64,000 bases of DNA from Thalassococcus arenae (GTDB lineage: Bacteria > Pseudomonadota > Alphaproteobacteria > Rhodobacterales > Rhodobacteraceae), in the NCBI RefSeq assembly GCF_019104745.1, contig NZ_JAHRWL010000002.1, positions 756,076-820,075 of the forward strand, given 5' to 3'. Each line of letters opens with the position of its first letter. Within the stretch, counting starts at the first letter, position 1. The notes below the pieces were generated by a model. It ran no database searches. It was not told the origin of the DNA and was given only the letters and a program-made list of their open reading frames with translations. Position numbers and translations under genes: made by a program. Of the stretch, positions 47,459 through 60,794 are shown piece after piece.

Positions 47459-47522
47459 CCGCACTTAACGGTTTGTTCGCGGACCGCGTGCTACCGCGGA
47501 GGAAATCCGCAGGACGAACCAC

Positions 47523-48926
47523 ATGCAGCACGATCGCGAACTTTCCGCCCCCGATCACAACCGGATACTGGCCGATCTGACCCGGGCCGCCACCGGTCTG
47601 GGGCGGGAAACGGTGGATGTCGATGCGTTTCTGGCAGGGCTCGACCACCAGTGCCGCGAACAGCAGGCCGCACTGACCGAAGCGCATCAAGGCACCGAAA
47701 ACGTCGCCGCCGCCAATGCCCGGGCCCTGGATACGGTGCGCGAGATGGCCCGCCACGCCGCCGATACCCTAGCGCATCTGCAGGACAGCACCGCGCATCT
47801 GGCCGCCAGCACGGACAACGCCCGCGCGCTGGCGGAATGGGTGCAGTCGGTGCATCGCGACAGCACCCAGGTCGAAGACATGCTGGGCGATGTCAACGCC
47901 AGCACCGCTCAGATCTCGTCGATCGCCTCGCAGGTGAACATCCTGGCCATCAACGCCAAGATCGAGGCCGCCCGCGCCGGCGATGCCGGTCGCGGCTTCG
48001 CCGTCGTGGCCGAAGAGATCAACGCCCTCAGCCGCCAGACATCGGTCGCGGCTTCGCAGATCGCCGTTTCGATCGGCCGGATGACGACCTGGCTTCAGGC
48101 ACTGAATTCCGGCGCCATGGAAACCTCGGACACGGCAGCGCAGTTGCTGGACAGCGGGTCGGCCACAGATGCGGCGCTCAGTTCGATAGAAACCCGGGCC
48201 AAGGCGCTGCAGGTCGATGCGACCGGGATCGAAAAGGACGTCGCGACCACCAATGCCGCCGTCGCGCAGCTGCGCCCGGCCGTGCAGGACATGCGCCGTT
48301 CGGTCGACGCGGTGGCCAGCGGCGTCGGCGAAGCCAACCGCCGCTGCACGGTCCTGGTCGACACCTCGGAAGGCATCCTGCAACACGCCGTCGCCCTTGG
48401 CGGCACGGGCGAGGACGCGGCGATGATCACGCTGGTTCAGGATCGTGCCGGCCAGATCGCCGAGGCTTTCGAAGCGGCGCTGACCCGTGGCGACATCGGC
48501 TGGAACGCGCTGTTCGATACGCGCTACCAGCCGATCCCGGGCTCGAACCCGCAACAGGTGCTGACCGCCTTCACCCGCCTGACCGATGCGCTGTTGCCGG
48601 CCATCCAGGAACCCGTCCTGCAAACCGACGACCGCGTGGTATTCTGCGCCGCGGTGGACCGGAACGGGTATCTGCCCACGCATAACCGCAAGTTTTCCCA
48701 ACCCCAGGGCGACGACCCGGTCTGGAATACCGCGCATTGCCGCAATCGGCGCATCTTCGACGATCGGGTCGGGCTGAAGGCGGGGCGCAACACACGGCCA
48801 TTCCTGCTGCAGGTCTACCGCCGCGACATGGGCGGCGGGACCTTTGCGATGATGAAGGACCTGTCGGCGCCGATCACTGTGCGCGGCAGGCATTGGGGCG
48901 GGCTGCGCCTGGCCTACCGGTTCTGA
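47523..48926 (+). CDS. Soluble methyl-accepting chemotaxis protein with C-terminal sensor-like region
   Basis: A 467-residue chemoreceptor lacking any transmembrane segment, so it should be cytoplasmic. The MCP signalling region is N-terminal (about 90-290): it contains the hairpin tip [24 protein letters not shown] typical of short-class receptors. After it comes a distinct C-terminal domain (about 320-467) with [35 protein letters not shown] and [13 protein letters not shown], a pattern also seen in other cytoplasmic MCPs and probably a Cache-like or other sensor fold. Signal-before-sensor order is unusual. ATG 47523. No che genes are beside it. Confidence 0.86.
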   Translation: MQHDRELSAPDHNRILADLTRAATGLGRETVDVDAFLAGLDHQCREQQAALTEAHQGTENVAAANARALDTVREMARHAADTLAHLQDSTAHLAASTDNARALAEWVQSVHRDSTQVEDMLGDVNASTAQISSIASQVNILAINAKIEAARAGDAGRGFAVVAEEINALSRQTSVAASQIAVSIGRMTTWLQALNSGAMETSDTAAQLLDSGSATDAALSSIETRAKALQVDATGIEKDVATTNAAVAQLRPAVQDMRRSVDAVASGVGEANRRCTVLVDTSEGILQHAVALGGTGEDAAMITLVQDRAGQIAEAFEAALTRGDIGWNALFDTRYQPIPGSNPQQVLTAFTRLTDALLPAIQEPVLQTDDRVVFCAAVDRNGYLPTHNRKFSQPQGDDPVWNTAHCRNRRIFDDRVGLKAGRNTRPFLLQVYRRDMGGGTFAMMKDLSAPITVRGRHWGGLRLAYRF

Positions 48927-48927
48927 C

Positions 48928-48962
48928 AAAAAAACCGCCGCACTCCGATCGGGAGGCGGCGG
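48928..48962 (-). terminator. Intrinsic terminator for the 40-residue gene (minus strand)
   Basis: On the minus strand CCGCCGC pairs with GCGGCGG (48956-48962 with 48935-48941), extended by a second 4-bp stem with one bulged A, followed by a T-run (seven A at 48928-48934 on plus). It ends a transcript running left from about 49.2 kb. Confidence 0.82.
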
Positions 48963-49099
48963 AAAGTGGCGTGTTCCGGTCGGGTCGGGCCCGCTCGCGA
49001 ATTCTCCGGAGGTCAGGTGGACCGGAGGGGACAGGCAGGCCGTATCGGGACAGGGGATACGGGCAAGGCGGGCCGCTCGGAAGTCACGCAGGCAGAAAC

Positions 49100-49222
49100 T
49101 CAGATCATGGCAGGCAGGTGCAGCGCCCCCACGAGGATCACGGCAAGCGAGACGGCGCCGATGGCATCCTGGACCAGGGTGGCCTCGGCCCGGATCAGGG
49201 CGGATTTGACGATGTCATACAT
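49100..49222 (-). CDS. Small membrane protein, 40 residues, under a LexA box
   Basis: A 41-codon gene (ATG 49222 to TGA 49100) too short for ordinary gene callers. A GGAG ribosome site lies nine bases ahead of the ATG, and an intrinsic terminator follows the stop about 140 bases downstream. The product has a charged N-terminal half (KSALIRAEATLVQD) and a C-terminal hydrophobic segment (about residues 20-40, AIGAVSLAVILVGALHLPAMI) ending in the membrane, so a single-pass inner-membrane peptide. A perfect GTTC-N7-GTTC LexA box lies 65-79 bases upstream. This resembles Caulobacter SidA, a small SOS-induced inner-membrane division inhibitor, in size and control, not in proven sequence identity. 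Function unverified. Confidence 0.75.
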   Translation of the reverse strand: MYDIVKSALIRAEATLVQDAIGAVSLAVILVGALHLPAMI

Positions 49223-49286
49223 GGCGGCGTCTCCGTCTTGGCTATCTGTTGCCTCTTTGTTCTCACATGATTAACGACATGTAAAG

Positions 49287-49301
49287 AACTTTTTGAGAAC
49301 A
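49287..49301 (-). promoter_or_regulatory. LexA (SOS) box, GTTC-N7-GTTC, before the 40-residue gene
   Basis: Minus strand reads GTTCTCAAAAAGTTC: both GTTC half-sites are perfect with exactly seven bases between, the alphaproteobacterial LexA direct repeat. An additional GTTC-N6-GTTC follows at its upstream side (to 49311). The gene start at 49222 is 65 bases away. recG begins leftward from 51409 and its 3' end stops 18 bases from this site, so the box belongs to the small gene. Confidence 0.78.
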
Positions 49302-49318
49302 AAGCGGAACAAAGCGGG

Positions 49319-53532
<4,214 letters not shown>

Positions 53533-53585
53533 TCACCGGTTCCGCGTCCAGTGATAGGGGGGCGGCGCGCCTTGGTCCAGAGCGG

Positions 53586-54302
53586 TCAGGCGCTGGCGGC
53601 CATGGCGGCGTCGGAGGTGGCTTTGGGCGCGGGATCGCGCAGGACGTATCCGCGCCCCCAAACGGTTTCGATGTAATTGCTGTCGCCGGTCGCTTCGCTG
53701 AGCTTCTTGCGCAACTTGCAGATGAAGACGTCGATGATCTTGAGTTCCGGTTCGTCCATGCCACCGTAGAGATGGTTGAGGAACATCTCCTTGGTCAGGG
53801 TCGTGCCCTTGCGCAGCGACAGCAATTCGAGCATCTGGTATTCCTTGCCGGTCAGATGCACCGGCTTGCCGTCGACTTCGACCGTCTTGGCATCGAGGTT
53901 GACCGAGACCTTGCCGGTCTGGATCACCGATTGCGAATGCCCCTTGGACCGGCGGATGATCGCGTGGATGCGGGCGACCAGTTCATCGCGGTGAAACGGC
54001 TTGGTCAGGTAATCATCGGCGCCGAACCCGAAACCCTTGATCTTGTTCTCGGTATCGTCGGCGCCCGACAGGATCAGGATCGGCGTTTCGACCCGCGCCA
54101 GGCGCAATTGGCGCAGCACGTCGTGTCCGTTCATGTCGGGAAGGTTGAGATCGAGCAGGATCAGGTCGTAATCATACAACTTGGCGAGATCGATGCCTTC
54201 TTCGCCCATGTCGGTGGCGTAGACATTCAGATTGGCATGGTTCAGCATCAGTTCGATGCTCTTGGAGGTTGTCGGGTCGTCTTCCACCAGAAGGACACGC
54301 AT
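53586..54302 (-). CDS. ctrA: Cell cycle response regulator CtrA
   Basis: CtrA is the master cell-cycle and motility regulator of alphaproteobacteria, an OmpR-type response regulator that binds TTAA-N7-TTAAC. The 238-residue protein is nearly canonical: receiver with Asp51 in [15 protein letters not shown] and a C-terminal winged helix with [38 protein letters not shown]. The C-terminus ends with AMAASA, close to the Ala-Ala signal that targets Caulobacter CtrA to ClpXP. ATG 54302 chosen as the family start. A CtrA-like box lies 56 bases upstream and the sciP gene is adjacent. Confidence 0.96.
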   Translation of the reverse strand: MRVLLVEDDPTTSKSIELMLNHANLNVYATDMGEEGIDLAKLYDYDLILLDLNLPDMNGHDVLRQLRLARVETPILILSGADDTENKIKGFGFGADDYLTKPFHRDELVARIHAIIRRSKGHSQSVIQTGKVSVNLDAKTVEVDGKPVHLTGKEYQMLELLSLRKGTTLTKEMFLNHLYGGMDEPELKIIDVFICKLRKKLSEATGDSNYIETVWGRGYVLRDPAPKATSDAAMAASA

Positions 54303-54357
54303 CGCGGGACACTCCACTTGTTTCAAAACTCGTCCTGCGCAAACTGTCCGAAATTAG

Positions 54358-54373
54358 TTAACGCCCCATTACC
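54358..54373. promoter_or_regulatory. CtrA-like box upstream of ctrA
   Basis: TTAA-CGCCCCA-TTACC fits TTAA-N7-TTAAC with one mismatch in the second half (TTACC for TTAAC). The box begins 56 bases ahead of the ctrA ATG, a plausible position for CtrA autoregulation as known in Caulobacter. Confidence 0.55.
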
Positions 54374-54399
54374 ATAGATAAGCGTGCGACCGGCGCAAC

Positions 54400-54678
54400 C
54401 TAAGGTTGCCGAAAGCGCTGAATCAGTGTCGTCTTGAGCGCGGTTTCTCCATGACGCTCGACCGCGTTCATCCACAATTCCAGTTCTTCTTCGCTCAACC
54501 CGTAGCGATCCTGCGCCTGGGCCGCCGACAACAGGCCGTGGCGCACCGCGCGGACGACTGCCGCCTTGCGCGACGCCACCCATCGCGTCGTGTCGACCGG
54601 GGGAAGGTCGGCGCGGGTCATGACCTGACCGTCTGGCAAGGTCACGGCGCGCGGGCCGTCGATTTTCCTCAGATACAT
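54400..54678 (-). CDS. sciP: CtrA inhibitor SciP (DUF1153)
   Basis: SciP binds CtrA and blocks its transcriptional activity in late cell-cycle stages. The 92-residue DUF1153 protein has the family core TRWVASRKAAVVRAVRHGLLSAAQAQDRYGLSEEELELW (about 31-69), a MerR/HTH-like helical bundle. I chose ATG 54678, giving 92 residues close to Caulobacter SciP, because GAGGG lies about nine bases upstream; a longer in-frame start 30 bases earlier lacks one. It lies directly upstream of ctrA on the same strand, an informative pairing of regulator and antagonist. Confidence 0.9.
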   Translation of the reverse strand: MYLRKIDGPRAVTLPDGQVMTRADLPPVDTTRWVASRKAAVVRAVRHGLLSAAQAQDRYGLSEEELELWMNAVERHGETALKTTLIQRFRQP

Positions 54679-54722
54679 AGCCGTCACCCTCACTTGTACC
54701 GTCGCCATGAAACCCGGGCGCG

Positions 54723-54738
54723 CTTAACGGTGGATAAA
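54723..54738. promoter_or_regulatory. CtrA-like box upstream of sciP
   Basis: On the minus strand TTTA-TCCACCG-TTAAG matches TTAA-N7-TTAAC at seven of nine fixed bases. It begins 45 bases ahead of the sciP ATG, and SciP is a known CtrA target in Caulobacter. Two mismatches make the site uncertain. Confidence 0.42.
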
Positions 54739-54746
54739 ACCGCCCC

Positions 54747-54774
54747 TTGAGAGTGTTTCGGATTTTCCTATATT
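54747..54774 (+). promoter_or_regulatory. Sigma-70 promoter of mnmA
   Basis: TTGAGA (54747-54752), 16-base spacer, TATATT (54769-54774), 26 bases ahead of the mnmA ATG. It shares the spacer with the sciP promoter on the other strand. Confidence 0.68.
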
Positions 54775-54799
54775 GCGGCGGTTCCTGAAGGAGACCCCG

Positions 54800-55936
54800 A
54801 TGCTCGATGCCAGGCTGAACTCGCTTGGGCTGCCCAAGGCGCCTGCGGATACGCGGGTCGTCGTCGCCATGTCCGGCGGCGTCGACAGCTCGGTCGTGGC
54901 CGCAATGCTCAAGGACGAAGGCTATGACGTCGTGGGCGTCACGCTGCAGCTCTACGATCACGGCGCGGCGCTGGCCAAGAAGGGCGCCTGCTGTGCCGGT
55001 ATCGACATCCACGACGCGCGCCGCGTGGCCGAGGACATGGGGTTCCCGCATTACGTTCTGGATTACGAGAACATCTTTCGCGACGCGGTGATCGAGGAAT
55101 TCGCAGACAGCTACCTGGGCGGCGCCACGCCGGTGCCCTGCATCCGCTGCAACGAACGGGTCAAGTTCAAGGATCTGCTGGAAACAGCCCGCGACCTGGA
55201 GGCCGATTGCATGGCCACAGGGCATTACATCCAGCGAAAGATGGGCAAGCACGGCGCCGAACTGCATTGCGCCGCCGATGCCGCCCGGGACCAGAGCTAT
55301 TTCCTGTTCTCGACCACGCCGGAGCAGCTGGATTTCCTGCGCTTCCCGCTGGGTCACCTGGCCAGCAAGGCGGCAACCCGAGACCTTGCGGCGAAATACG
55401 GGCTCGCGGTGGCCGACAAGCCCGACAGCCAGGACATCTGTTTCGTTCCCGACGGCAACTACGCCGCGGTGATCGAGAAGCTGCGCCCCGGGTCGGCCGA
55501 ACCGGGCGAGATCGTGCATGCCGATGGCCGGGTGCTGGGCACCCATCGGGGTGTGATCCATTACACGATCGGCCAGCGCCGCGGCCTGGGTATCGGCGGG
55601 CTGGACGAGCCGCTTTATGTCGTCCGCCTCGATGTCGACAGCCGACGCGTCGTGGTCGGCCCCAAGGACATGCTCGCCACCCGCACCATCCCGGTGCGCG
55701 AAATCAACTGGCTGGGCGATGCGCCCTTCGACAGCCGCACCGAATGGCCGCTATCCGTCAAGGTCCGCTCGACCCGCCCGCCGCGCGAGGCGATCATCCG
55801 ACCGCTGTCGCCGACCGAGGCCGAGATCGAACTGCTGAGCCCCGAAGAAGGCGTCAGCCCGGGCCAGGCCTGCGTCTTCTACGACCCGGCCAGCAGCCGC
55901 ATCTTCGGCGGCGGCTGGATCTGGCGGGGGCGCTGA
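54800..55936 (+). CDS. mnmA: tRNA-specific 2-thiouridylase MnmA
   Basis: MnmA adds the 2-thio group to wobble uridine-34 of tRNA-Glu/Gln/Lys, in partnership with IscS/Tus proteins. The 378-residue protein has the PP-loop [12 protein letters not shown] (about 26-37), the catalytic-cysteine blocks [14 protein letters not shown] and [10 protein letters not shown], and a C-terminal domain with [12 protein letters not shown] 54800 follows GAAGGAG at a good distance; a nine-residue extension is open but unsupported. Divergent from sciP. Confidence 0.96.
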   Translation: MLDARLNSLGLPKAPADTRVVVAMSGGVDSSVVAAMLKDEGYDVVGVTLQLYDHGAALAKKGACCAGIDIHDARRVAEDMGFPHYVLDYENIFRDAVIEEFADSYLGGATPVPCIRCNERVKFKDLLETARDLEADCMATGHYIQRKMGKHGAELHCAADAARDQSYFLFSTTPEQLDFLRFPLGHLASKAATRDLAAKYGLAVADKPDSQDICFVPDGNYAAVIEKLRPGSAEPGEIVHADGRVLGTHRGVIHYTIGQRRGLGIGGLDEPLYVVRLDVDSRRVVVGPKDMLATRTIPVREINWLGDAPFDSRTEWPLSVKVRSTRPPREAIIRPLSPTEAEIELLSPEEGVSPGQACVFYDPASSRIFGGGWIWRGR

Positions 55937-55969
55937 TCTTCCTGGAAACGCTTTGGGGACCGTCTCGAC

Positions 55970-56096
55970 GTGAGGGGCCAGCCCCTCACACTCCCCGGAG
56001 TTTACGGGCAAGATGAAGGGCCAAAGCGGCGCGCGCGCCGGATATGGCCGGGAACCCCTGCATCTTCATCTTGCCAGATAAACTTCCGCCGGAGGC
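55970..56096. repeat. Intergenic repeat copy E, inverted pair
   Basis: GAGGGGCCAGCCCCTC and CTCCCCGGAGTTTACGGGCAAGATGAAG (about 55.97-56.02 kb) are followed 50 bases later by a reversed copy CTTCATCTTGCCAGATAAACTTCCGCCGGAG (56062-56092). It separates mnmA from the convergent KAS gene and is a likely bidirectional 3'-end signal. Confidence 0.72.
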
Positions 56097-56200
56097 TCCC
56101 GCCGCAACTCACAGTCTCGGGCGGTCGGACGATGCGGCGCGCCGACACGGGCGGCGAGGCACAGCCGAGATATCCTGTGCGCCGCAGGCGCGCCTTTGGA

Positions 56201-57409
56201 TCAGACCCGGCCCAGGGCCAGAACGGCGTTCAGGCCGCCGAAGGCAAACGCATTGGACAGGACGACATCGACCTCGGCTTCGCGGGCCTCGTTCGGCACC
56301 ACGTCGAGCGCGCATTCCGGGTCGGGTTCCTCGTAACCGATGGTGGGCGCGATCACTCCCTCGCGCAGCGCCATGATGCAGGCCAGCAGCTCGACCGCGC
56401 CGGTGCCGCCGATCAGGTGGCCATGCATCGACTTGGTCGACGAGATCATCAGCTTGTCGGCATGGGTGCCGAACACATCCGCGACCGCGGCGCATTCCGT
56501 CTTGTCGTTGGCCGCCGTGCCGGTGCCGTGGGCGTTGATGTAGCCGACGCGTTCCCTGGCGATGGCGCCGTCCTTGAGCGCGCCCGAGATCGCCCGCGCG
56601 GCGCCCTGCTTGCTGGGCATCACGATATCGGCGGCGTCCGAAGTCATGGCGAATCCCAGGATCTCGGCAAGAATTTCCGCGCCGCGGGCCCTGGCGTGGT
56701 CGTAGGATTCGAAAACGAAGACCCCCGCACCTTCGCCCTGCACCATGCCGTTGCGGGTCGCGCTGAACGGGCGGCAGGCGTCCTTGGACATCACCCGCAG
56801 ACCTTCCCAGGCCTTGATCCCGCCGAAGCACAGCATCGATTCCGACCCGCCGGTGATCATCGCGGTGCACAGCCCCGAGCGGATCATCTGAAAGGCCTGC
56901 CCCATGGCGTGGTTCGAACTGGCGCAGGCGGTGGCGACGGTGAAACTGGGCCCCTTGAGGTTGAATTCCATGCTGACATGGCTGGCGGCGGCGTTGTTCA
57001 TCAGCTTGGGCACGATGAACGGATGCACCCGGTTCTTGCCCTCTTCATAGACCGCTCGGTAATTTTCATCCTGCGTGGTCAGCCCGCCGCCCGAGGTGCC
57101 CAGCACCACGCCGGACCGGTTGGCCAGTTCGCCGGCGAAACTGAGCCCCGCCTGCGCCACCGCCTCGCGTGCGGCCAGCAGGGTGAACTGGGTGAACCGG
57201 TCGTAGAGGGCCAGTTGCTGGCGGTTGAAAACGCTTTCGGCCTCGTAGTCGCGCACCTGGCCACCGATGCGGATCGACAGGCGGTCGACGTCGCGCATCT
57301 CGAGCGGACCGATACCGCAGCGGCCTTCGCGCATCGCTTCGAGCGTCTTGGCCACGTCATGGCCCAGGGCGTTGATCGTGCCGGCACCCGTGATGACGAC
57401 GCGCGTCAC
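56201..57409 (-). CDS. Beta-ketoacyl-ACP synthase (FabF-type) in the lpxD cluster
   Basis: A 402-residue condensing enzyme of the KAS II family. Catalytic Cys162 lies in TVATACASSNHAMG and the two histidines in YINAHGTGTAANDKTE and STKSMHGHLIGGTGAVE, so the active site is complete. Lengthening of acyl chains on ACP is the family reaction. Start is GTG 57409, overlapping the TGA of the upstream ACP gene (GTGA). With the dedicated ACP and lpxD beside it, a specialised acyl chain for lipid A or another surface lipid is the best guess, as in the AcpXL/FabF clusters of Rhizobiaceae, but this is inference. Confidence 0.9.
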   Translation of the reverse strand: MTRVVITGAGTINALGHDVAKTLEAMREGRCGIGPLEMRDVDRLSIRIGGQVRDYEAESVFNRQQLALYDRFTQFTLLAAREAVAQAGLSFAGELANRSGVVLGTSGGGLTTQDENYRAVYEEGKNRVHPFIVPKLMNNAAASHVSMEFNLKGPSFTVATACASSNHAMGQAFQMIRSGLCTAMITGGSESMLCFGGIKAWEGLRVMSKDACRPFSATRNGMVQGEGAGVFVFESYDHARARGAEILAEILGFAMTSDAADIVMPSKQGAARAISGALKDGAIARERVGYINAHGTGTAANDKTECAAVADVFGTHADKLMISSTKSMHGHLIGGTGAVELLACIMALREGVIAPTIGYEEPDPECALDVVPNEAREAEVDVVLSNAFAFGGLNAVLALGRV

Positions 57410-57666
57410 GCGGCCTTCTCGGCGATCAATCGTTCGATGCCGGCGATGATCTTTGCCACCGACGAGATGTCGAAATCCGAATTCTGCGGCTCGTTCGCGT
57501 TGAAGGGAATCGAGATGTCGAACGCCTCTTCGATGGCGAAGATCGACTCGACGAGGCCGAGGCTGTCGATGCCGAGCTCTTCCGGCGTGCTGTCCGGGGT
57601 CACGTCCGAAGGCTCAAGCAGCGCCTGCTCGGCCAGGATTTCGATCACCTTGCTTTGGACATCCAT
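57406..57666 (-). CDS. Specialised acyl carrier protein, AcpXL-like
   Basis: An 86-residue ACP. The 4'-phosphopantetheine serine is Ser35 in GIDSLGLVE. Compared with housekeeping AcpP it has a longer linker between helices II and IV (FNANEPQNSDFDISSVAKI), a trait shared with the AcpXL carriers of very-long-chain fatty acids. ATG 57666. Its stop overlaps the KAS start, and lpxD lies 38 bases upstream on the same strand, giving an lpxD-acp-fabF order. AcpXL homology by position and length is suggestive only. Confidence 0.82.
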   Translation of the reverse strand: MDVQSKVIEILAEQALLEPSDVTPDSTPEELGIDSLGLVESIFAIEEAFDISIPFNANEPQNSDFDISSVAKIIAGIERLIAEKAA

Positions 57667-57704
57667 GGGACCGGCCCGCTCCTGTTTCGCATTCGGGCGG
57701 AGAT

Positions 57705-58796
57705 TTAGTCATTCGACCCCGGATTGGAAACCGCTTTCTTGAGGAATGCGACGTCACGGAAGAGCCGTGGCAGCCGCCGGAGCGCCTTGTAGCTTTCGAT
57801 ATGGGCATCCATCTTCATCGCCGGATAGCCCAGCATCACCCGCCCCGCCGGCACGTTGGACAGCACCACCGTCGCGCCGCCCAGGATCACCCGGTCGCCG
57901 ATCACCAGGTTGTCGGACACGCCCGATTGTCCGCCCAGCACGACGTTGTCACCGATCACGGTCGACCCCGCCACGCCGACCTGAGCGCAGATCAGGCAAT
58001 CGCGGCCGATGCGCACGTTGTGTCCGATCTGCACGAGGTTGTCGAACTTGCAGCCGTCGCCCACCTCGGTGTCGCGCACGGTGCCGCGATCGATGCACGA
58101 ATTGACGCCCAGCTCGACATCGTCGCCGATCCGCACGCCGCCCAGCGAATGGATGCGCGCCCAGGCCTGCGGCGCCTCGGTGCCTTCGCCGCCCAGCGAG
58201 GCGCGGGCCTTTTCGACGCCGGACGGTTCCGGGGTGACAAAGGAAAACCCGTCCGCACCCACCACCGCGCCGGGCTGCGCGATGAACCGGGCGCCGATGC
58301 GCACCCGCGCGCCGATCCGCACACCCGCATGCAGCAGCGCGCCCGACCCGATCTCGGCCTGCCATCCGATCTGGCAATGCGGACCGATCACGCTGCCCGA
58401 ACCGATCCGCGCCTGCGCCCCGATCACCGCCAGCGGACCGACCGAAACGCCGTCGCCCAGTTGCGCCGAGGGGTCGATCACCGCGCTTGGATGGATGCCG
58501 GCCGCATAGCCCTGGCCTGCATCCATCATCGCCGAAAGACCCGCCATCGCATAGCGCGGCCGGACCGCGAGGATCGCGGCGCGCAAGCCGAGGCTCCGCC
58601 AATCCGCGCCGTCCCACAGCATCGCAGCGCGGGCGGCGCCCTGCCCGATCTGCTGTGCATATTCCGGCTTCATCGCCAGGGCGAGCCCGTCGGCGGGGCA
58701 ATCCGCCGGCTCGGCCAGGCAGGAAACGGCGATGTCGGTTTCGCCCTCGGCTCTCAGGCCAAGTGCTGCCGCGATCTCGGCAATCGTGTAGGACAT
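57705..58796 (-). CDS. lpxD: UDP-3-O-(3-hydroxyacyl)glucosamine N-acyltransferase LpxD
   Basis: LpxD adds the amide-linked hydroxyacyl chain in lipid A synthesis. The 363-residue protein has the N-terminal uridine-binding domain (about 1-100), then a left-handed beta-helix of hexapeptide repeats with [19 protein letters not shown] and [13 protein letters not shown], and a C-terminal helical region. The catalytic His of LpxD is expected in the [13 protein letters not shown] block. ATG 58796 chosen; a 39-residue extension lacks support. A second lpxD usually sits in the bamA-fabZ-lpxA operon, so this may be a paralogue. Confidence 0.9.
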   Translation of the reverse strand: MSYTIAEIAAALGLRAEGETDIAVSCLAEPADCPADGLALAMKPEYAQQIGQGAARAAMLWDGADWRSLGLRAAILAVRPRYAMAGLSAMMDAGQGYAAGIHPSAVIDPSAQLGDGVSVGPLAVIGAQARIGSGSVIGPHCQIGWQAEIGSGALLHAGVRIGARVRIGARFIAQPGAVVGADGFSFVTPEPSGVEKARASLGGEGTEAPQAWARIHSLGGVRIGDDVELGVNSCIDRGTVRDTEVGDGCKFDNLVQIGHNVRIGRDCLICAQVGVAGSTVIGDNVVLGGQSGVSDNLVIGDRVILGGATVVLSNVPAGRVMLGYPAMKMDAHIESYKALRRLPRLFRDVAFLKKAVSNPGSND

Positions 58797-58830
58797 GATC
58801 TTCCCTCGCGGCTTTCTTCCCGCGAGCGAT

Positions 58831-60465
58831 TTAGCCTCCGGACCGGCGCAGCGCCACCCCTTCGCGTTCCAGCAACGCCCAGACCAGCGCATCGCGGCCA
58901 TAGACGTCGTCACGGAACTGCACGGGGCCCTTCGCCCGGGTGAACGCGGTGCGGTAGATCAGGTGCACCGGCACCGGCTGGTCCAGATTCACCCGGCGTT
59001 CGCTGCCGGTGCGCAGGATCGACTGGAACAGCCCCTGCGGATCGTCGCTCTGTTTCGCCAGCAGCGCATAGGCGAAATCGTGCGGATCGCTCAGGCGCAC
59101 GCAGCCGTGGCTGTAGGTTCGAACCTCGCGGGCGAAGAGATGCTTGGACGGCGTGTCGTGCAGGTAGATGTTGTACTGGTTGGGGAACATGAACTTGACC
59201 GTCCCGAGGGCGTTTTTCGGCCCCGGCGGCTGGCGCATGCCATAGGGAAAGGACGCCGCGGTATATTGTGAAAAGCCGCGGGCCCGGCTGACGGGCCCGT
59301 TGCGGCCCAGGATCTGCAGGTGCCCGACCGCGTTGGGATTGCGGCGCAGCAGCGGCAGGTATTCCTTCACCACGATCGATCGCGGTACGTACCACGACGG
59401 ATTGATGACCATGAATTCCATCTGGTCGGAAAACTCGGGCGTGCGGCGATCGACATCGGCGTGACCGACGACCGACCGCGTCTGGAAGGTCAGCTTGCCA
59501 TCATCGATGATCTCGGCGTGGAAATCGGTGAGATTGACGCGGATATGCCGCTGGCCCAGACCGTCGGGCAGGTTCAGCCACCGTTCGCGTTCCATCGCGA
59601 CGATGATCGACTTGAGGCGCGCCTCCGGCTCGACGTTGATCGCAGCCAGCGTGGCACCGCCCGCGACCCCGTCCTGTTCCAGTCCATGCGAGGCCTGGAA
59701 CGCCATCACCGCGTTGCGCAGCGCATCGTCGTAATCGGCGCTGAGCGATGTTCCCAGATATCCCATCGCCATCAGGCGATTGCGCAATGCCACGACCGCA
59801 GGCCCGGTTTCGCCGGGCTCGATCTTGGTTCCGGGCACGGTCGGACCCCAACCACCCTGCGCCAGGGTGCGCTCCAGCATGAGCTTGACGCGTACGAGGC
59901 GGGTGTATTCGGGGCTGGTCGGCGCCAGGCCGCGGAATGCCGCCTGCGGGTCGTCCTGCACCAGCCGGGCCAGCAGTTGCGACGCATCGCGCCGCGGCGG
60001 GCTGCGCTTGACGCCCTCGACCTTGCCGCGCGGATCGATCAGGCCCGATTGCAGCGCGTTGGCGAAGTCGATGTAGAGCTTCGAAAGCCGGATCTCGAGC
60101 GCGCCACGGTCGCGTCCGGTGCGCGCGGCCGCCAGATCGCGCATCACGGCATCGGCATCGAACCGGCGTTCCGGGAGTCCGTGATCGCCGGCCATCGAAA
60201 AGGCATCGAGCAGAGCCGCGCGCCGTGCCCGGTCGGCATCGCTGGCGCCGGTCCAGATCGGCGCGAAATCGCGGCTTCGGTAGAACTCCGCGATCGCGAC
60301 GTCTTCGGCGGCAAGACCTTCGGCCAGCGCCTGCTTGTAGGCCGTGAGCTTGAGCGCAGCCAGATCGGATTCCATCGCCGGCGCAGCGCCTGCCAGCAGC
60401 GCGGCCACGGCAAGCCCCGAAATCCCGGCACGCATTTTCGAAATGAACGACGTCGCAATCGACAT
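58831..60465 (-). CDS. L,D-transpeptidase, YcbB/LdtD-type
   Basis: A 544-residue periplasmic L,D-transpeptidase that makes 3-3 cross-links in peptidoglycan. Layout: signal segment (about 11-30), a substrate/scaffold region, a peptidoglycan-binding domain (about 195-265), and a YkuD domain (about 320-460) with the catalytic His/Cys pair in YSHGCVRLS (catalytic Cys at about 455) and HxxxxxxHGC-type spacing. Start is uncertain between ATG 60471, 60465 and 60435; I use 60465 because a full signal peptide follows. It is divergent from the DUF882 gene with a 330-base spacer. Confidence 0.87.
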   Translation of the reverse strand: MSIATSFISKMRAGISGLAVAALLAGAAPAMESDLAALKLTAYKQALAEGLAAEDVAIAEFYRSRDFAPIWTGASDADRARRAALLDAFSMAGDHGLPERRFDADAVMRDLAAARTGRDRGALEIRLSKLYIDFANALQSGLIDPRGKVEGVKRSPPRRDASQLLARLVQDDPQAAFRGLAPTSPEYTRLVRVKLMLERTLAQGGWGPTVPGTKIEPGETGPAVVALRNRLMAMGYLGTSLSADYDDALRNAVMAFQASHGLEQDGVAGGATLAAINVEPEARLKSIIVAMERERWLNLPDGLGQRHIRVNLTDFHAEIIDDGKLTFQTRSVVGHADVDRRTPEFSDQMEFMVINPSWYVPRSIVVKEYLPLLRRNPNAVGHLQILGRNGPVSRARGFSQYTAASFPYGMRQPPGPKNALGTVKFMFPNQYNIYLHDTPSKHLFAREVRTYSHGCVRLSDPHDFAYALLAKQSDDPQGLFQSILRTGSERRVNLDQPVPVHLIYRTAFTRAKGPVQFRDDVYGRDALVWALLEREGVALRRSGG

Positions 60466-60794
60466 GAACATACCCGTTATCGTGAACTGTTCGACAAGTC
60501 CTTTGTCGAACATGGGGTTGGCGCTGTCCATTCACAAACGCTCCAGAGTTTTTCCAAGCCCGCTGGCCGGGTCGAAAGACGCATTTCTGTGACCGCTTTG
60601 CAGCACCGGCGAAAGAAAGCGCGATTTGAGCGAATTCTCGCCCAAAACCCTTGCTTGGGGGTAGATCGGCCAGTTCGTTCTTTCGGCAGTAACCGATTCG
60701 TGCCATAGAACCCCTGCATCTGGGGAGATGGCAGGCCTGCACAACGATGCGGGCGCGACAGGTAAATCGGGACTACGGGACAGGCAGTTCTTTC
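60466..60794. other. 330-base divergent spacer between transpeptidase and DUF882 genes
   Basis: No gene is supported here. The stretch contains moderate AT-rich patches (GAAAGACGCATTTCTGTGA, 60576-60594; TTCTCGCCCAAAA, 60635-60647) that could hold divergent promoters, but I see no clear -35/-10 pair. No strong palindrome was found. Confidence 0.4.

Noticed and set aside
47462-47480. CtrA box before the chemoreceptor gene
   Set aside because: Only a TTAAC half-site is present; the second half (TTCGC at N7) does not fit.
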